Source: Nageia nagi (lineage: Eukaryota > Pinophyta). Taken from it: DNA of 64,000 bases. The position numbers and the translations under genes are program-made. Every line of letters begins with the position of its first letter. Position 1 is the first letter of the stretch. The stretch covers positions 160,580,001-160,644,000 of the forward strand of contig JBITNC010000001.1 of the NCBI GenBank assembly GCA_050084985.1, read 5' to 3'. Below, in pieces: positions 23,221 through 36,055 of this stretch. The notes below the pieces were generated by a model that was given only the letters and a program-made list of their open reading frames with translations, did no database searches and was not told the DNA's origin.

Positions 23221-26200
23221 TTTTTTTTAATGATTAAGCTTTGTATTAAAGTATAAAAGAATTGATCATACAAAAAATATAGGTGGACACAACACACATC
23301 AAGTGCTAATTCACTATCCAATAAAACAAAATCCCATAAATAATGCAATAGCCAAACAAAATAGCTTATCAAGTGGTGGCGTAAGTTATATATTCAATCA
23401 ACAACATTACGACGTAAATGAATATAACCTTATAAAACTTTAATACATAGGCAAAGTGATAGCAACTGAATTTGGATGCTTATCATTAACGAAAATTGAG
23501 AGATTTGTAGACTTCTTAAGATGTTTCTACAAATTACAAGAAATGATGTTCCACCTAGTGTTAGGTATGATGCTGTAAATCTCAAATGAGTTTGGTGTTA
23601 ACTAGCTTGGTATGCGATCTATAATAATTAATTAGGATGAAAATTTCATTTATATGTCACCACATCCTCATCATTAATTGTTGGGGAATCATAGTCCTAC
23701 CTTCCATTGTCTCCATCATTAATGGAACCTCCCCATGCATCATTTATGGAGAGACACTAGGTAGATCCTTATATGGTTTCCTAGATGGAGTAACTTGGTC
23801 AAAATTACCAACCAAGAGAATAAAAAGTAGGAGATAGATATGGTTTCCAAGCCTTATTTTATCATTGGTATTATAATCAAGTCAAGATATGATCTCACCC
23901 CAGCAAGGGAGGGTGATAATTTTTTCTCAAACAAGAGCACTCTTGAGTTTCAAAGCCTAATAGAGCTTGACTCACAGGGCATGGAGCATAGCCCCATTGA
24001 TTAATGGGATCCTACATGTGGCTAAATTCTAGCATTATCTTAACAACTTAATCTTTAATCTAAAATCAACTATCATAAAAAATGATAAGCTTATTAATTG
24101 AAAAGAATGCTATAGAAGGAATATTCTTTGTAAAAATAATATCATTCTAGTCTTTCCATAAATAAAACATAATTCTAAATTTTAATAGATTCTAGAATTC
24201 TTCAAGCCCTTCACAGAAATATACGGGATCTCCTAAGATATTAGGAACCAAACTTAGAGGTTATTTCAAATACGGATGAAAATATGTATTCCATCCATTC
24301 TCAAGATTTTTAATCTTTGTAACAAGGCCAAAATAAATGAAATATAATTTATTAGTACCCATAAAAGGGATAGGTAGATTTATCAACTCCCATGTGTATA
24401 AGTCTATGATGAACTAATAAACCATGAAAAAAGGCTTACTTAGACTCCAAGGAAAAAAAGGGTTACTTGGGTTTAATGTGATTATCCCAGATCATCTTGA
24501 ATCTAGAGATCATCTCTCTTTCGATGAGAATAAATCTCATCCATCATTATTCTTTAGTACCATGGGTAAGTTAGGAGAGAGTTAATAGTAAGCATGGTTG
24601 CCTTAATAGTTAAAAATAGAGATATTTTAAAACCACTTCCATTCTATCCACCATGTACATTGAGCTAAATGGACAAGATTAAGCCATTAAGTTGAAATGA
24701 GTACAATTTATTACAAAATCATATGCATCATTATCTTCATATTGAAGCACATGGTATGTCTAAAGGTTTCCCATAGAATGCAATCTTTGGAGGAGTATCT
24801 AAAGAAATCTAAAAGAGATGTAATTATTATCTTAAAAACAAAAATTATCTTAAATTGATTGAGTGCTTCAAAGAAGAAAATTCTAAAATTGAATAACTAA
24901 AGACCATTGCACAATAAGAGAAGCTAAGGAAGCTCCTTTATGGTGGCCACCACTTTTTAAAGGAGATAAGGCTTAAAATCAGACTCCCATAATTTCCAAA
25001 TACTTTTGTAGATAAATGACTTGGAGATAGTAATTAGCACTTGGGCTATTATGATGGAAGGCAAGTCTATTCTTCTCTAGCATTTCTTACCAAACGGAAT
25101 AGCTTAAAATATACAATGTTGAGTTAATATATTCCAAGATTATGAACCCTTTAAATCATTAATGATCCACTTGACACTTAAGGAAAAGACTTGATGTTGA
25201 TAATTGAAAAGATTGATACCTCATGAGATTATGGGAAGATAACAAAATTCTTAGGAAACTCTATGTAAGCATTTTTTTTCTTTGGTTTTGGTACAAAGAA
25301 TATCTTTAAGAAGTTTTTCTAACTTCTTGTAGTAGGCTTGATATGGAACCCAATAAGATGAGTAGTAGATATATGAGCACAAGTAAGGATCTTTGAGTAA
25401 ATGTTTAACTTTCTAGCTAGGAATAGTTTCTTAGAGACCCAATAAGATAATTGTTTCCCATAATTTAGATAACATACTCCCTTAATTGGGTAGGGATAAT
25501 TTGAAATAGCATTGGGATACATAAGGATTTAAATATTTTACCTAGTATAATCTAATACTAATGGTAAGAAGTTAATCGATTAGGTTTGTTTGTAGGATAT
25601 TATCCATAGCAAGTCATCTTATTCCATTGAATACTTGACCTTGATGCTTTACAAAAACTATCAAAGAAAGTAAAGTCTTGACACACTGAATTCTTGTGTT
25701 CCTTTAGAGCATAGAAAGAATCATCCACAAAATTCCTTTTGATTAATTATCCATTATTTATTGGAAGTTAAATTCTATGAAATAGCCATTGAGAAGTTTT
25801 TCTTGTTAGCAAATAGCCAAATGCTTTAGTTTCCATAATATATAAAAAGGGGCAAGAGGGAAACCATATCTAAAGATCTAAAGAGACTAATTATGACTAT
25901 CTAAATGACATCAAGAGTAAGTGTTGTTGGTAAATGATTGAAAAGAATCTAATTTCCTTAAGAATGAAAAGAATATAAGTGCATTCAATCTTGACATAAG
26001 ATTTTTTGAAGTCAATTTTGATGAAAATTGCATCTTGATAAGAAGATCGAGCATGTTCCACACCTTCCTATATAATAATCAAATTATCAAGAATGTATTT
26101 GTTTTAAATGAAATCCATTTATTTAGGATGAATAATGTACAGGAGAAAGACCTTAGAATAAAAGATAAATCTTTAGTTGTGATCTTGTAGGTCACAATGA

Positions 26201-27559
26201 GCAGAGCAATAGGTCTCTAGTTAGTGAGAAGTTTAGGATCTCATAATTTGGGGATGAACCTTATATTTTCTTTGTTATTTATGTGACCCTAGAAGCCTTT
26301 GGGAAGAGCTTCATGATAAATAAAAAGAGGTTCTAGATCAACTACATGTCCCAAATCACTTTGCAAAATTCACATTGAAAATCTTTTTCATTTACCATAT
26401 TATAGAGAGTCACTTCTAGATCCTTGAGGGAGGGAGGACAATCAAATGCAACCTTTTAAGAGGTAAACAATTTTTTTGATACATATGTGCAATATTTAAA
26501 TATGGAATTTTATATATCCATGGTAAGTTCTTATGCTATAAAAACTTGTTACTAATGCTTTAAAAATATATTACAAATATTGAAGGGCTGGGTAATTCTT
26601 ATACCCATATACAAGATGGCTTTAAATTGCACAACTCATTTGGTGGATCTAAGATATTGGAAGAACTTATTTGATACTTTGTCTCCAAATTTAAGCTAAT
26701 GAAGATGGACTATTATATGTGCTCATTTAGCCTCACATATCTTAATATTTCTTAGCTCATATCTAACTATTGCTACTTTCTACTAAATAGGAATGCTCAT
26801 TGGATTGGCTTTGAGTCGAACTAAAGTTTAGGAAAGCTATTCTCTAAGAGTATGATTGTAACTCTTACAAATTTTAGCAAGCTTAACCCCTATAACTCTA
26901 AACACTAAAGTGGATCTAAATATTACATTATTCCATGAATCAACCCAACTAGTATTCATTGAGGGTTTTGAAATAAGATTCTAAAATCTACAAATATGAG
27001 CTACAATAGTTATATGTTATAAAGGAGAGATATTAAAATAAAATTTCAAGTGAAAAACCTTGGGAGAAGATGCAATATTAAAAATAACAGGCATATGATC
27101 TAAAATTATGTCATCAAGAGATGTGACAATAAGAGACCAAGAATGATGAATAATATGGAAGGAAAATCTTGAGTGGTATGTAAGCATAGATTTCTTGTCA
27201 CTTTAGCATTATGTCTCTTCATATTGAAAATTAGATAAGGTACATTAGATGAAATATAGAAATTCATTGGTAGTATGATAAGCATTAGGATATACAATCC
27301 CATTCTTATTTAAAGGAAAAAATATGCATCTTGCTTGCCTATGCATCAACACATTAGGAAGTGGCCCATTTTATGTTTCAATTTTTCAATTATATTGAAG
27401 TTACCAAAAAAAACCCAAGTGGTTTGGGGAAGTGACAATGGTAGATATTTTCACAAGGTACACTTATCAGTACTATCATTGGAAGCATAAATGTTGACAA
27501 TCCTAAATGGCTTGTGATCAATATTAAAAATAGTATACACCACTTGGTTAGATGGATCC
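23221..27559 (-). mobile_element. L1-like LINE, 3' part (split by Gypsy element)
   Basis: A minus-strand LINE whose A-tail is the T-run at 23223-23230. In minus-strand order: endonuclease (RIVNIYASND near 27495 and WVFFGNFNIIE near 27400), reverse transcriptase (FIPK-type block near 26255, IDF block near 26010, APFLYIMEIKAFGYLL near 25850) and a zinc-finger-like tail near 24200-24500. The distance between VNIYASN and FIPK (about 1.24 kb) equals that in the plus-strand L1 at 48.3-54.3 kb, so this is one continuous element. It has numerous stops and shifts. Confidence 0.75.
24711..26690 (-). repeat. Segment duplicated at 1-1976
   Basis: Near-identical to 1-1976, including the same in-frame TAG within the TN*RPIALL block (near 26215), and small indels only. 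Shared damage points to DNA duplication of an already dead LINE, or to two copies of one defective master. Confidence 0.85.
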
Positions 27560-28428
27560 TATTTACAAGTAAAAATTCGAGCATGCAAATAAATGAGCAA
27601 TAAAGGAAAGCATTCACACACTCGAATGCACTTGTAACTCGAGCTACATATAGCAATTTATACATAGAATAATGAAAGATAACAACAAGTATTTTGACAA
27701 ATTGATAAAACTTGAAATTTGCTTGATAAATTCAGGTTCACTGATAAGTATGTAACAAGTAAATGCAAAATATATGTATGATAAAATAGGCGTAAAATGG
27801 CACCGCCTATCAAGACTGAAGTTATATACCCACTTCACAGAGCATGCTTGAAATGAAACTGTTGACGAAGTCCTAGGATCCAACGTTGTCCACACCTGAA
27901 ATCATGAAGCTAAAAAGTCATAGAAGAAGGCTATGGGCGATGTTTGTCACACTGGATAGGAACACCGATGGTCTATATTCATCCACAGAGGAGCATCGGT
28001 GGCCTTCAATAGGCTATTATCTATCTCCAATGAGTCTACACACCCACTAAAATCTTGAGATGATCGTAGTATGATTATCAGATAGGTCTCTTAGTTCTTC
28101 TGAATGCTCGCAAGAAGGGGATACACAAAATCAAGCTTGACAGGCAGTGTCAAGAGACACCTTACAATATGATTGCCATTGTCAAGACCATGCATAGGAT
28201 CATGTGTATCCTTGATTCTAGACTTACTATTAGATCCCTTATTTATATAGGTAGTAGATAATATGACGCACTCCTTGAGTCCGCATGTACCTACATAAGC
28301 AAGAGAAACATAGCAAATAATGATATATATTAATGAAATCCAAGATAACATTAATAACTGATTATAAGTGTAGGAAACTATTTTATAATGTATTAACAAA
28401 TACATAAATCAAATTTTATGTGTTAACA
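27560..28428 (-). repeat. 3' LTR of Gypsy element
   Basis: 869 bp, beginning TATTTACAAG (TG decayed to TA) and ending TGTTAACA on the plus strand. Pairs with 35187-36055. Confidence 0.92.
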
Positions 28429-28446
28429 AATGCCCCACTTTGAATG
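28429..28446 (-). other. Polypurine tract of Gypsy element
   Basis: Minus strand reads caaagtggggcatt immediately before the 3' LTR, the usual plus-strand priming site for reverse transcription. Confidence 0.7.
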
Positions 28447-28849
28447 ATAAAGCGCAAATCACTTAGTGCATTAAGATTTTTCATTCAAAGTATACTTAAG
28501 ATGCCATAGCCAATCAAATATTGATAAGCATTGATAAGCATAATACCAACACTAATCAATCTAATTTTGATACTGAACTATGATAAACTTGAGAAAGCTA
28601 AACAACATAATGACAAGAGATATGGGTTAAGAAACCCCCTTATGTGATATTCACCATGTTGCCCCTAGTTGATATTGCTAGGCTCCAATGATGTCCTGCA
28701 AAAAGAAAAGATAGCTCTAGGGTCCATAGCCATCTACCAAGAGGTCATAGATGAAAATTACCCATATTTTTTACATTTGGATATTATATATTTTTTTTGT
28801 GTGGAGTACAACCATCTCCTATCATTGATGGTTTAGTCCGATGATTCTG

Positions 28850-29035
28850 TGGGAGCTGGACTCCCTACCAAGAGGCATGGTAATTGATATGGAGCTAATA
28901 CTCTACTAAGGGGCATGCAATGTGGAGCTAAAACTCTACTAAGAGGCATATGATAAACTACTGATAATCTGATAAATCTGACCAAACTGATAAATTTGAC
29001 CAATCTAGGAGCTGGAACTCTACCAAGAGGCATAA
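28850..29035. repeat. Short dispersed-tandem repeat in Gypsy 3' region
   Basis: Four copies of ggagctggaactctaccaag followed by aggcat, with spacers of varying length, lie between the integrase stop and the 3' LTR. Non-coding tandem repeats there are common in Tat/Ogre-type elements. Confidence 0.7.
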
Positions 29036-29230
29036 AGGATCTTCAAACTAGCTGCTTCTACCTTAAAGATAGGACTGTGGGTGGCCTACTTCTCATGGAT
29101 ATGGAGCATGGGTGCTCCTCTTCTGACCTCAAACTGACTCTTTGATTTGGCTCTGTGACATCTGCTCGCATGATCATTCCTTTAGTATACTTTGCTATGA
29201 CCTAGATGCACGCATCAACCTGTAGGCCAC

Positions 29231-30376
29231 CTAGATGTAATACTTCTTCAAATGCCTAGCATTGATGGGATTCTTGAGAATCTCCCCATCCAATGTAGAC
29301 AACCTGTAAGCACCTCTACCAAATTCTTCTGTAATAAGGTATGGTCCAACCCAATTTGGCTCAAACTTTCCCTTAAGCTCATCTTTGGCTGTAGTATTGA
29401 AAATATTCTCCTGCAAGACCATATCTCCAACCTCAAAATCCTTAGGGACCACTCTCTTGCCATATGATCTTTTAATCCTCTACTAATATGCTTTGAGGTG
29501 TTCTAATGCAGTGATTCTCTTTTCATCTAGTGCTTCAAGTTGATTCAATCTTGCCTCCAAATATTGTGGTTCCTTCATCACATCCTTGAGTGCAATCCTC
29601 AAAGATGGGATCTCAATCTCAAGAGGGATAACTACCTCATCTCCAAACATAAGAGAGTATGGGGTAGCACCTGTTGCTATCCTTTCGCTTTTCCTATATG
29701 CCCATAAAGTGTAAGGTAATTGCTCATGCCAATCCTTCCCATTCTTCTTGATATTGTTGGCCAATATCCTTTTGATCATCTTATTTGTAGCTTCAACCTG
29801 CCCATTGCCTTGAGGGTAGTAAACTAAAGAAAATCTCTGCTCAATCCTCATTTTTTGGTAAAATTATTTGATATCCTTACCTATGAAGTTTGCCCCATTG
29901 TCCATAACCAACCTTTATGGTATGCCAAACCTACAAATGATGTATTCCTTGATGAACTTGATCACATGCTTATGTATAGCTATTTTTAAAGGGATAGCCT
30001 CAACCCATTTCATATAATATTCTATAGCAACTAAGATAAACTTGTGCCCCTCACTAGATGGTGGGTTAATAACACACATGAAATCCATAGCCCACATAGA
30101 GAAAGGCCATGGTGATGTAACATAGTTCAATTCCTGAGTTGGTGTAAGCTCAAGATGTGCATGCCTTTGACATTGCTCACATTTCTTGACATGCTAAAAA
30201 TAGTCATGTTCCATGGTAGGCCACCAATAACCCATCCTGATTAGCTTGCCAAAAACTAATCTCCCATTAAAATGCCCCCCACATGCCCCCCCATGGGCAT
30301 GCTCTAATACTGTCGCAATTTCCTCAATAAGAAGGCACCTTAAAAGAATACCATTAAATGACCTTTTGTAAAGCAC
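29231..30376 (-). pseudogene. Gypsy integrase region
   Basis: In order: the H2C2 zinc-binding region (HAHGGACGGHF ... GYWWPTMEHDYF), the first Asp in WAMDFMCVINPP, the second in VMDNGANF (about 29890), the Glu in GQVEATNKMI, and a C-terminal GPYLITEEFGRGAYRL block typical of the plant Gypsy integrase tail. It is split by stops after YF, after CRFGIP and after KDIK. It would insert the cDNA into host DNA. Confidence 0.88.
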
Positions 30377-30427
30377 ATCACCAATGATAACATACCTAGT
30401 TGCAAGCCTCTTTATTCTAATTTGCTC

Positions 30428-31078
30428 TCACTTATCCAAAGTAGTATCAATAAAATCATCCTTCAAATATCTATAGATATGTTGGTACCACGGACTCTCC
30501 TCATACCCAACTCTTTGGACCACACATATTGTACTTTCCTCGGTAGTGGATGAAGTTTCTAGGTTTTTGATGGTGAAGCTAGTTTCTTTGTCCTCAACTT
30601 CCAATGGTATAAGTGATGTCGCACTTGCCATTACATCTGCTAGTCTATTGCTACTCCTTGGTACACTTTCTAATTGATATCCTTTGAAATGTGTGAGTAA
30701 CTTGATAATGTAATCCCTATAAGGGATAAGCTTTTCATCTTTGGTCTTGTAAACCTTGTTGACCTGCTTAACTATTAGGTATGAATCTCCATAAATATGT
30801 ATCCATGAAATACCAATTTCTATAGCTGCCCTCAAGCCCAATATAAGAGCTTCATATTCTACCATATTGTTAGTGCATTCAAATGACAATTTGTAGGATA
30901 TAGGAATGACATCATTTTGCGAGGATATTAATGTAATTCTTGCTCCTGATCCATGCATACACCTAGACGCATCAAAGTATAACTTCCAAGGTTTAGATTC
31001 TCTTGGAAATGGAATGTCAGTGGTCCTATCATCATCATAAATAGGCCGCAGGCAGTCCTTCTCTACAACCTCTACCAT
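30428..31078 (-). pseudogene. Second (archaeal-type) RNase H of Gypsy element
   Basis: Acidic residues lie in the expected blocks: WKLYFDASRC, NNMVEYEALILGL, IYGDSYLIVKQV and NRLADVMA. This domain sits between the RT-linked RNase H and integrase, as in Tat elements. The 651-bp frame is open. Confidence 0.85.
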
Positions 31079-32363
31079 ATTTGTTAATGCACATTCATCC
31101 TTGAATTCTTCTCTAAGATTTGTACTATCCCTTGTGGGGAATTCTGCAACAAAATCTGCGATTGCCTATCCCTTAACTAATTTTTGCTTGACAAATCTGA
31201 GATCAAATTCTTGAAGTAACATGACCCATTTTGCTACTCTTCCATCAAGGCAAGGCTTTGACATTAAGTACCTCAATGGATCTACATGTGTAAGCACATG
31301 TGTAGTGCTATTGATCATGTAATGCTACAACCTTTCAGTAGTAAACACCACACATTGACATAACTTCTCAATAGGAGTGTATCTAGTCTCATAATCCTTC
31401 AATGTCCTTCAATGTCCTGCTGATAAAATAGATAGCCCTCTCTTTACCATCTTCCTCCTTCTTAGCAAGCATTACTCCAAATGCATGCTCTGTAGCTGAA
31501 ACATAAAGCCAAAGGGGTTCTCCATGCCTATATGTAGCTAACACCAGCAGGTGTAACAAATATTCTTTTATCTTATCAAATGACTCTTGACATTTATCAT
31601 CCCATTTAAGCTCAACATCTTTCTTAAGTAAATGAGACATAAGAGCTATCTTGTCTGTTAATTGACATATAAATCTTCTAATGGCCTGCATTTTACCTTG
31701 TAAACTCCTTAATTGCTTGAGATTTGTTGGAGGTGCCATTTCTGTTATGGCTTTGATCTTTTTGGGATCCACTTCCACACCTCTCCTTGAGACAATATGT
31801 CCCAAGAGTTTTCCTGATGACACACCAAACACACACTTTTGTGGCTTAACTCTTAACTTGTACTGTCTCATCCTCTCAAATGCTGCTTTCAAATCTTGAA
31901 CATGATCTTCTATGTTCTTGGATTTTATCAAAATATCATCAACATATACCTCAATTGTCTTATGAACAAAATCATGGAACATAGCTGTCATGGCTCTTTG
32001 GTATGTAGCTCCCGCATTCTTGAGACCAAATGACATTACCTTTTAGCAAAAGTTGCCCCAAGGTGTTCTAAAAGCTATTTTATGTTGATCAATCTCTTTG
32101 ATTTTAATCTGATTATATCCTGAAAAGCCATCCATAAATGACAACATCTCATATCCTACTAAACTATCAATGATCATATCTATGTTAGGCAACATAAAAT
32201 TGTCTTTTGGACAAGCCTTGTTGAGATCCCTAAAATCAGTACACACTCTGATTTCACTTGTAGGCTTCTTAACTAGAACTATATTAGCCATCCATTCTGA
32301 GTAGTCTATGGATCTTATGAATCCAACTTCTAGCAATTTCTCTATTTCCTTCTTCACGAGCAA
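31079..32363 (-). pseudogene. Gypsy reverse transcriptase with linked RNase H
   Basis: Open from 32363 to 32043 (EIRVCTDFRDLNKACPKDNF, LSFMDGFSGYNQIKI), a stop at NFC*K, then open to 31389 with MSFGLKNAGATYQR and the catalytic YVDD at about 31935-31946, followed by KCVFGVSSGKLLGHIVS. The linked RNase H (TEHAFGVMLAKKEEDG, then TERLQHYMI and LDGRVAKWVMLLQEFD) runs to 31100 with stops. Confidence 0.9.
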
Positions 32364-33034
32364 TGAAACCTAAAAAGGCATTTTTCGTGGCTTTTGTTTT
32401 ACTGGCATTACCCCTTTTTTAACCACTAGGTTACGAACCACAAAATTCTCATCTAACCCTGGCATATCTTTGTAACACCATGCAAATAGCTCGAAATAAT
32501 TATGAAAAGACTGAACTAATTCATTTTACAATGGTGCCTCAAGAAGCTTACCCGTTTTTAGTATTCGTGGTATCTCTTGAGAGCTGATATTAACTTCTTT
32601 AATTTCTTCATTCAACTAGGTAACCTCAGCTTCTAATGGCAAAGGGAATGGTAACTCTCCCAATCCCTCAATCTTGTCATCTCTGGATTCCTTGAAATAA
32701 GCATGTATATCTGGACAATGCATTTGAATTCTCTTTTCGTGCCTTATTGAATATTCTATTCTAGAACCTAATACTTCTAAAAAGGCATCATCATTCTGAA
32801 ATAGATCTATAATGTGTATAGCATCTTCCTCATCAATCTCGTAATCAATTACATAACAATTGCTTACCCACTCATCGAACTACACTATTTTTGAAATTCT
32901 ATCCTGACAAACATGATCACCACCCTGATACAGAATTATACTTGACTGGTTTTTCTCCATTTCTTCCCCAGAAGAAGACTACCGATGGTCCCCTATCACT
33001 AAAAAGGAGCATGAGCATTTTCTTCCTGACCTTA
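32364..33034 (-). other. Protease-RT linker of Gypsy element
   Basis: Minus-strand coding-like sequence with several stops between the protease region and RT. No separate domain recognised. Confidence 0.5.
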
Positions 33035-33700
33035 CTACTGTTTGTTAAAGTTTTCATCTAAACTGATTTCATTGACGTTCGTGATAACATATGAACCAAT
33101 CCTGATATCCATCACATTGATTTTCTCTAATGCTTTCCTATAAATCCGATCATTCCTGGCTAGAAGGGTTTCATCTTCCACATCACATGGAACAAATCTC
33201 TCCAGGAGGATAAAGTTACACTGCTTGGCCATCTATTCATCTACCTCAACCTTATAAACATTCCCCTCAAAATAGAATTTAAAACACCTATGTAATGTTG
33301 ATGCCACTCCATCCATATCATCTATCCAAGGTCTTCCAAGAATAAAGTTGAATGAAGGCTTCCCTTTCGTGATATAAAATAGAGTGTCAAGCACTTTATT
33401 ACCAACCTTGATTGGTAATGTGATAATTCTTGCACATCTTCTAGGTATGCCATCAAATCCCTTGACTCTCATGGTAGTCTCTTCTCTTGGAGGTAGCACA
33501 TCCGTATCAAATTACTCCAACAGATGAGTGGTAGCAATATTTAGGGCTGCCCCACCATCTATCAATGACCTCTTAACTGTTATTCCAAAGGCATCCACCT
33601 CAATGAACAAAGGTGGATGAAGCTTAGTGACATCCTTACTAGGCTTCTTGCTAGGGTAAAATGCAATAACTTCCCCTTTACCCCAAATCTCTACCTTTTT
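33035..33700 (-). pseudogene. Gypsy aspartic protease region
   Basis: The active-site triad region reads KRSLIDGGAALNIATTHLL, with the Asp codon at about 33557-33559, then a stop. The frame reopens at 33499 as GNKVLDTLFYITKGKPSFNF and ILGRPWIDDM, a typical retropepsin C-terminal block. Confidence 0.8.
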
Positions 33701-35110
33701 TACAAAAGTAGCAATAGAAATATTTTGATCTATCTGACTATTCCTGAAAACTTGATTCATCATCTCCCTATGAGGTGCTAAAATTTGAAGTAACTCAAAA
33801 AGACTAACCTTAGCTTGTGTGCTCTTTAATTGGTCAATCAAATCAAAACCTCTAGGATCTTTTGGTAGCTCCCTCTCATAGGTAACTGGATCGACCATCT
33901 CTCTAGCTCTCCCTCTTGTGAGTGCCACACAAACATCTTCATGGAAAATCACATTGACATGTTGCTCTTCCTCTGCATCTTTGACCTTTGCTGGACACAC
34001 ATAGAATCCATCTTCTATGAGCTTCTGTATTTTATTCCTAAGGCTTCCACACCCATTAGTAGCATGGCCCTTAGTCTGATGATACTTGCAATACCTATCT
34101 TCTTTATACCAAGTGGGTCTTTCTACTGTAGGATCTTCTTCATGCTTAGATAAGGGTTGTAACAACCCTTTCACCACAAGGTCTTTTAGGATATATCTCG
34201 GAGGTATGGGAAATTTCATAAATTTCCTCTCTTTCAACCCACTTGTCTTCTCGACCACATGGATAGTTTTCTCCTTCTTTGGTGATTGTGATCTCTTATC
34301 CTTTGCTTTAGTCTTATCATCACTACCATACTTCACAAGCCCTAGCTTCACAAGGACTTTCTCTTTCTCTAACAATTTATATGTCATATCCGAAAACACA
34401 AGATGTGTATAATCGATGACATGTGATTGCAAGGGTAAGATAACAGCTTCTTTAAAAATATTGTTTACCTCTTTTTCTGTCAATTTGGTCTTCACTTGTT
34501 ACCATGTCTTCTTAATCCTCACAATAAATTTGTCCAGTTTCTCATCACTGCCTTGCTTTATAGCACATAAATCTGATACCATAACCTCCTGCTTGATGTT
34601 ATGCTTGTATTGCTCCAGGAATAAACTACTAAATTCTCCAAATGATGTGATGGACCCTTCAAGTAGGGCATAAAACCATTCTCGAGCCTCTCCCTCCAAG
34701 CTATGGGGAAAGAATTTGGCTTGTAATCTTTGATCTGTACCGATTTTGAGTTCGCACTCATCCTTGAATCCTTGTAGATGTCTCCTCGGATCTCCTTCAC
34801 CATTGAACTTGCAAAATTTTAGCTCTTTATAATCAGATGGTGGCATGTGCCTATGAATCTCATCATATAGGGGACTACCAAATTCAAAAGAATCATTAGG
34901 CAGAGCTGATCCCCTTGCCAATCTATCGATTTGCCTTTGCATACCCTCTATAGTAGCTTGAAAGTTACTATTATTGCCCTCAGCACTATTTTGCATTCCT
35001 TCGGATCCCTTTGGACCATCATGTCTGATTTCCCCCAATAATTCATCTAGATCTCTTCTTGAAAGACTATGCAGGAATAATTTAAGCTGATCCATAACTG
35101 AAACACTCAC
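33701..35110 (-). pseudogene. Gypsy gag
   Basis: Starts at the ATG at 35110, shortly after the primer site. The capsid region has FCKFNGEGDPRRHLQGFKDE and SLEGEAREWFYALLEGSI, the standard plant retrotransposon gag pattern. A TAA at 34496-34498 interrupts it. The nucleocapsid knuckle CKYHQTKGHATNGC (about 34050-34090) has the C-x2-H-x4-H-x4-C form seen in Tat-group gag. Confidence 0.85.
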
Positions 35111-35165
35111 AAAATAGATATTAGTCCTAACTAAAACCCTTAGGGTTTTAGTACAATGATGTGAA

Positions 35166-35184
35166 GTTCATGTCGGGTTCACCA
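35166..35184 (-). other. Primer binding site of Gypsy element
   Basis: Minus strand reads TGGTGAACCCGACATGAAC two bases after the 5' LTR. It begins TGG, as expected for pairing with the CCA end of a tRNA. I do not assign the tRNA. Confidence 0.7.
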
Positions 35185-35186
35185 GA

Positions 35187-36055
35187 TGTTTACAAGTAAA
35201 AATTCAAGCATGCAAATAAATGAGCAATAAAGGAAAGCATTCACACACTCGAATGCACTTGTAACTCGAGCTACGGATAGCAATTTATACACAAAATAAT
35301 GAAAGATAACAACAAGTATTTTGACAAATTGATAAAACTCAAAATTTGCTCGATAAATTTAGGTTCACTAATAAGTATGTAACAAGTAAATGCAAAATAT
35401 ATGTATGATAAAATAGGTGTAAAATGGCACCACCTATCAATACTGAAGTTATATACCCACTTCACGGAGCATGCTTGAAATGAAACTGTTGACGAAGTCT
35501 TAGGATCCAACGTTGTCCACACCTGAAATCACAAAGCTAAAAAGTCACAGAAGAAGGCTACGGGTGATGTTTGTCGCACTGGATAGGAACATCGACGATC
35601 TGTATTCGTCCATAGAGGAGTACCGATGGCCTTTGATAGGCTATGATCCATCTCTAAGGAGTCTATACCCCCACTAAAATCTTGAGATGATCATAGTATG
35701 ATTATCAGATAGGTCTCTCAGTTCTTTAGAATGCTTGCAAGACGGGGATACACAAAATCAGGCTTGATAGGCGGTGTCAAGAGACACCTTACAATATGAT
35801 TGCCATTATCAAGACCATACGTGGGATCATGTGTATCCTTGATTCTGGACTTACTATTAGATCCCTTATTTATATAGGTAGTAGATAATATGACGCACTC
35901 CTTGAGTCAACATGTACCTACATAAGCAAGAGAAACATAGTAAATAATGATATATATTAATGAAATCCAAGATAACATTAATAACTGATTATAAGTGTGG
36001 GCAACTATTTTATAATGTATTAACAAATACATAAATCAAATTTTATGTGTTAACA
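35187..36055 (-). repeat. 5' LTR of Gypsy element
   Basis: 869 bp, TGTTTACAAG ... TGTTAACA on the plus strand, followed by the target duplicate GATCC. Confidence 0.92.

Larger units (their letters stand above)
27560..36055 (-). mobile_element. Ty3/Gypsy LTR retrotransposon, Tat-like, complete but decayed
   Basis: 8.5 kb with two 869-bp LTRs, a 5-bp target duplication GATCC (27555-27559 and 36056-36060), a primer site next to the right LTR and a polypurine tract next to the left LTR. Minus-strand order is gag, protease, reverse transcriptase, RNase H, a second RNase H, integrase, which places it in Ty3/Gypsy; the extra RNase H is the mark of the Tat group. Every domain is interrupted by stops, so it cannot move by itself. 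No envelope-like ORF is seen. Over the first 285 bp the LTRs differ at about 15 sites, mostly transitions. Confidence 0.9.

Noticed and set aside
27644-27895. Minus ORF in the Gypsy LTR, repeated at 35271-35522
   Set aside because: It appears twice only because the LTR does; LTRs are non-coding.
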